From the NCBI RefSeq assembly GCF_003072645.1, contig NZ_CP028897.1:2307658-2371657 (forward strand): a stretch of 64,000 bases of DNA, written 5' to 3'. The stretch is from Dongshaea marina (GTDB lineage: Bacteria; Pseudomonadota; Gammaproteobacteria; Enterobacterales; Aeromonadaceae). Shown here one piece after another: positions 61,412 through 64,000 of this stretch. The notes beneath the pieces are model-generated. The model did not search any database and was not told the DNA's origin. It was given only the letters and a program-made list of their open reading frames with translations. How positions within the stretch are numbered: position 1 is the first letter of the stretch; each line of letters starts with the position of its first letter. Both the position numbers and the translations under genes were made by a program.

Positions 61412-63091
61412 ATGTTTTTAGAGCAGGTTGACGTAGTTGGTTTTCGGGGTATCAGCCGTTTAAGCCTCAAGATGAGTTCAACGACCGTTTTGATCGGTGA
61501 AAATGCCTGGGGTAAGAGTAGTTTTCTGGATCTCTTGTGCCGGATCCTGGGTCAGGATTCCGGGCTCTATCAATTCAGTGAGTCCGATTTTCATCAGCCC
61601 TGGGAGGATGAGCTGGAGTCGGCCAGTCATCTGCATGTAGTGCTCACCTTCAGAGAGCGACGCAGCGGCAGCAGTCAATCCAAACGCCTGGAGCACTTTA
61701 AGCCGGTCTGGTGTGAGAGCCGGCGCCGCGATAAATACCAGCGGATCTACTATAGGCTCTCGGCAGAGCACAGTGGGCGGGGAGTCTCCACCGAACACAG
61801 TTTTTTGGATCGCCATGGCCACTCAATTGAACTGGAAAACAGCCAGCAGCTATTGCTGGATCTGGTGGCGATGAACCCGGTGATCCGCATTCGCGATGCC
61901 CGGGCGAACCGTGAGCTGGGAGAGACCGAGCTGGAGTGCAGTCCTGAGAGTCAGGAGGACGGCTCGACCCACTCTCTGGAGCTGCGTTTGGAGCAGTTGA
62001 CCCACAAGCTCAGTGAGATGCCGCAACAGCTCTCCGAGAGCGAGGTCCGTGATGGAATGCATGCGATCCGTTGCCTGCTTGAGCACTACTTCCTTTCTTT
62101 TGGTCAGCGTCATCAGCCCCAGCGGCGCGCCCGGGATATCGCGATCAAGCCGGTATCGATGCAGGGGCTGAGTAACCTGACCGATCTGGTGCGCGGCACC
62201 GACAATCGCCACGCCAGGCTTGCTTTGATGGGAGTGGTAGGCACCCTTCTCACCGAGGGACGTACCCGGATGCTGCGTCCGGATGTACGGCCGATTTTGA
62301 TCGTAGAAGATCCTGAGAGCCGCTTACATCCAACTTTGTTGGCGCTGGCCTGGGGGCTGGTGGAACAGCTACCGGCTCAGAAACTGGTGACCACCAACTC
62401 GCTGGATCTGCTGGCATCCATTCCCCTTAATCAGATCCGCCGCCTGGTGCGCCATCAGCATAAGATTGAGGTTTATCGGCTGGGCAATGAGTTTTACTCG
62501 GCCGAGGATCTGCGCAAGATCGCTTTTCATCTGCGACTGAATCGTCCGGGCTCTTTGTTTGCCCGCTGCTGGCTGCTGGTGGAGGGGGAGACTGAGCTAT
62601 GGTTACTCTCAGAGTTAGCGCGGGTGTGTGGCTATAGCCTGCGCGCCGAAGGTGTGCGGATCATTGAGTTTGCCCAGTGTGGGATCAAGCCACTCATTAA
62701 GCTTGCCCGGGATTTTGGGGTGGAGTGGCATCTTTTGACCGATGGCGACGAGGCTGGCCTCAAGTACGCGAATACGGTGCAGATCCGTCTGGAAGGGGAG
62801 CGGGAGAAGGATCGGCTGACTGTGTTGCCGGCACGGGATATTGAGCATTTTCTGTATAAGAACGGCTTTGAAGAGGTCTACCGAAAAGCGGCGGGCTCTG
62901 CGGGTAAGCGCAACATGCCGCAGCGACGGATCATCGAGAAGGCTATCTCCCGCTACAGCAAGCCGGGGATGGCGCTGTCGATCCTGGAGGCGATAGAGGC
63001 GCAACCTGAGTCTAGTATTGAAAAGATCCCATTGTTATTCCGCCAGCTATTTGCCCGGGTGATTAGCCTGGCAAGAAGGCAAGCGGGTTAA
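61412..63091 (+). CDS. ybjD: YbjD-like OLD-family ATPase with Toprim domain
   Basis: A 559-residue protein. It has an N-terminal ABC-type ATPase (GFRGISRLSLKM, Walker A GENAWGKSSF, LLIVEDPESRLHPTL as Walker B) and a C-terminal Toprim-type nuclease part (LLVEGETELWLL, LTDGDEAGLKYA). The match to Escherichia YbjD is strong throughout. OLD-family nucleases act on DNA, sometimes in phage defence, but YbjD itself is a widespread core gene of unknown role. It stands alone, with no defence partners next to it. Confidence 0.93.
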   Translation: MFLEQVDVVGFRGISRLSLKMSSTTVLIGENAWGKSSFLDLLCRILGQDSGLYQFSESDFHQPWEDELESASHLHVVLTFRERRSGSSQSKRLEHFKPVWCESRRRDKYQRIYYRLSAEHSGRGVSTEHSFLDRHGHSIELENSQQLLLDLVAMNPVIRIRDARANRELGETELECSPESQEDGSTHSLELRLEQLTHKLSEMPQQLSESEVRDGMHAIRCLLEHYFLSFGQRHQPQRRARDIAIKPVSMQGLSNLTDLVRGTDNRHARLALMGVVGTLLTEGRTRMLRPDVRPILIVEDPESRLHPTLLALAWGLVEQLPAQKLVTTNSLDLLASIPLNQIRRLVRHQHKIEVYRLGNEFYSAEDLRKIAFHLRLNRPGSLFARCWLLVEGETELWLLSELARVCGYSLRAEGVRIIEFAQCGIKPLIKLARDFGVEWHLLTDGDEAGLKYANTVQIRLEGEREKDRLTVLPARDIEHFLYKNGFEEVYRKAAGSAGKRNMPQRRIIEKAISRYSKPGMALSILEAIEAQPESSIEKIPLLFRQLFARVISLARRQAG

Positions 63092-63158
63092 ATTCAATAT
63101 TATGCCATCATACCTATTGTTTAAACTTCAGTTAAAAACCTGTCTACAGGAGTAAAGC

Positions 63159-63871
63159 GTGCTTGAGAATTTCTATCAGCCCATAGCCCTCATCTTCTCC
63201 CTGATGGGCTCCGGGGCGCTGCTGATCTTATGGGTGATTATCCGCAAGGCAGAGCTTTGCCCAGGCCAGTATGGGCGGATCCTTGAGAAGCTTTTTTCGG
63301 TATGGGTATTACAGCTTTGTGGAGCTTTGTTTGGTTTGAGTGGGGAGTTAATCCCTGGGCATTGGGCTGCCTGTGTGCAAGTGGCTTAGTGGGGATAGGC
63401 TTAAGCTTTTTTCTCTCCAGGGGCCGGGCTTCTCAGAGCATGATAGATCGAACCCTGATGATTTGTGGCTTTCTGAGTTTGATTGGGATCGTAATCCTGT
63501 TAGTGGTAACACAGCTTTGGATGGGAATTCTTGTATTGCTACTGTGTGGCGGCGCTTTTGCCCATCAGCTTTTGCTTAAGGCGGGGCACCGGCTGAACGC
63601 TTTTGATCTCATCTTGCCTCTGTCTGGTCTTGTCCTTGGGATCATCATCTTGATCTCTTTGCTGGGAACTATCCTGCTTGGTAAACAACTGCTATCCGTT
63701 TCTGAGCAGCTTGAACTCTTGGTTCGTAGCCTGTTTTTGATGGCGGCTCTGCTGGTGTGGTGCGCACCTCTATTGCTACAGAAAAAAGCGGCCCCAACCC
63801 TGCTGGGGATTGTCTGTGTGTTGCTGCTTATCTCTGAGTCGACCGGTTTGCATCTGCTGTTGCAAAGTTAA
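63159..63871 (+). pseudogene. Multi-TM protein, weakly DmsC-like, single frameshift
   Basis: The first frame gives an N-terminus with two TM segments and stops at 63389. The other frame continues from about 63345 with further hydrophobic segments to 63871. Adding one G at the G4 run 63342-63345 joins the two into a 237-residue protein with about eight TM segments. Pattern and C-terminus (LLISESTGLHLLLQ) are weakly like the DmsC membrane anchor of DMSO reductase. This is uncertain. Confidence 0.45.
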
Positions 63872-63935
63872 GCTGTCAGTGACATTGGCTACGAGATACA
63901 AGCCGTTGGACTTTTCATTACAAGGAGGGCTCGCT

Positions 63936-63971
63936 ATGCTGTGGGCCCGTATCACTTCTTTAAAAGAGTAA
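63936..63971 (+). CDS. Possible 11-residue leader ORF
   Basis: MLWARITSLKE with a good AAGGAGGG site, just upstream of the last start in the window. Could be a leader peptide, or chance. Confidence 0.3.
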   Translation: MLWARITSLKE

Positions 63972-63981
63972 GCACTCAAAA

Positions 63982-64000
63982 ATGACTTCCAGGCGATCTC
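63982..64000 (+). CDS. Start of a possible Tat-exported protein (partial)
   Basis: ATG at 63982 reads MTSRRS to the window edge, with a twin-arginine SRRS like a Tat signal. Seven codons only, so it is a guess. Following a DmsC-like gene, a molybdoenzyme is possible. Confidence 0.25.

Noticed and set aside
61412-63091. OLD-family ATPase/Toprim gene as part of a new anti-phage system
   Set aside because: It matches the core gene ybjD along its whole length and has no defence-type neighbour on either side.

Overview
The window reads as a chromosomal segment of a marine-type gammaproteobacterium from the Aeromonadales/Alteromonadales/Vibrionales/Enterobacterales sphere. The evidence is a rne-rluC and maf-yceD-rpmF-plsX-fabHDG-acpP-fabF-pabC-mltG-tmk-holB-tatD backbone in Escherichia-like order, the fnr-uspE-ttcA trio, pheST-ihfA, potABCD, cadBA, a PhoPQ-like pair and hexR next to glk. 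I cannot fix the genus from sequence alone.

Layout. 1-2.1 kb: hexR (3' end outside the window) divergent from glucokinase, with a HexR-box-like site between them. 2.2-4.2 kb: a MarR-type regulator divergent from an M20 amidohydrolase across a 25-bp near-perfect palindrome. 4.3-7.9 kb: cadBA, the lysine/cadaverine acid-stress system, with no cadC nearby. 7.9-13.8 kb: a Sel1-repeat protein, two overlapping paralogous periplasmic sugar-binding-type proteins without a transporter, and a PhoPQ-like two-component system. 14-19.4 kb: rimO, then pheS-pheT-ihfA. 19.5-20.8 kb: a receiver plus degenerate EAL-like protein. 20.8-21.9 kb: two tandem copies of a modular non-coding repeat. 21.9-25.8 kb: potABCD on the minus strand. 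26-34.4 kb: a Bax-like glucosaminidase lipoprotein, then a Csu-type (spore-coat-U) chaperone-usher pilus cluster in an AT-richer stretch. 34.4-42.3 kb: ttcA, uspE, fnr, rne, rluC and a HAD phosphatase. 42.4-48.6 kb: an accessory block holding a STAS-like small protein, a family-3 solute-binding protein and two tandem paralogous filamentous-haemagglutinin-type exoproteins; it separates rluC from maf, which are close in Escherichia. 48.6-60.8 kb: the fatty-acid/cell-wall/DNA-replication block, with a haemerythrin gene between holB and tatD. 61-64 kb: a 63-residue orphan protein, a YbjD-type OLD-family ATPase/Toprim protein, a multi-TM protein and the start of a possible Tat-exported protein.

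A striking property cuts across the window. Eight otherwise well-conserved genes (glk, cadB with three breaks, both sugar-binding paralogues, the receiver/EAL-like gene with two, potD, the pilus usher and the terminal membrane protein) are broken by 11 single-base losses. Each can be placed in a G run on the coding strand, and restoring one G repairs every frame. This looks more like homopolymer under-calling in the assembly than 11 independent mutations, but the sequence cannot decide. I list these genes with full coordinates as disrupted genes.

Regulatory sites supported by sequence include a perfect FNR half-site pair upstream of fnr, a HexR-like box, the MarR-gene palindrome, about a dozen intrinsic-terminator-like hairpins and an orphan terminator upstream of phoP that may end a small RNA. 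I did not find a clear unprecedented system. The best candidates for new biology are the tandem exoprotein pair with a shared C-terminal tail, the orphan sugar-binding pair, the receiver/degenerate-EAL protein and the modular repeat.
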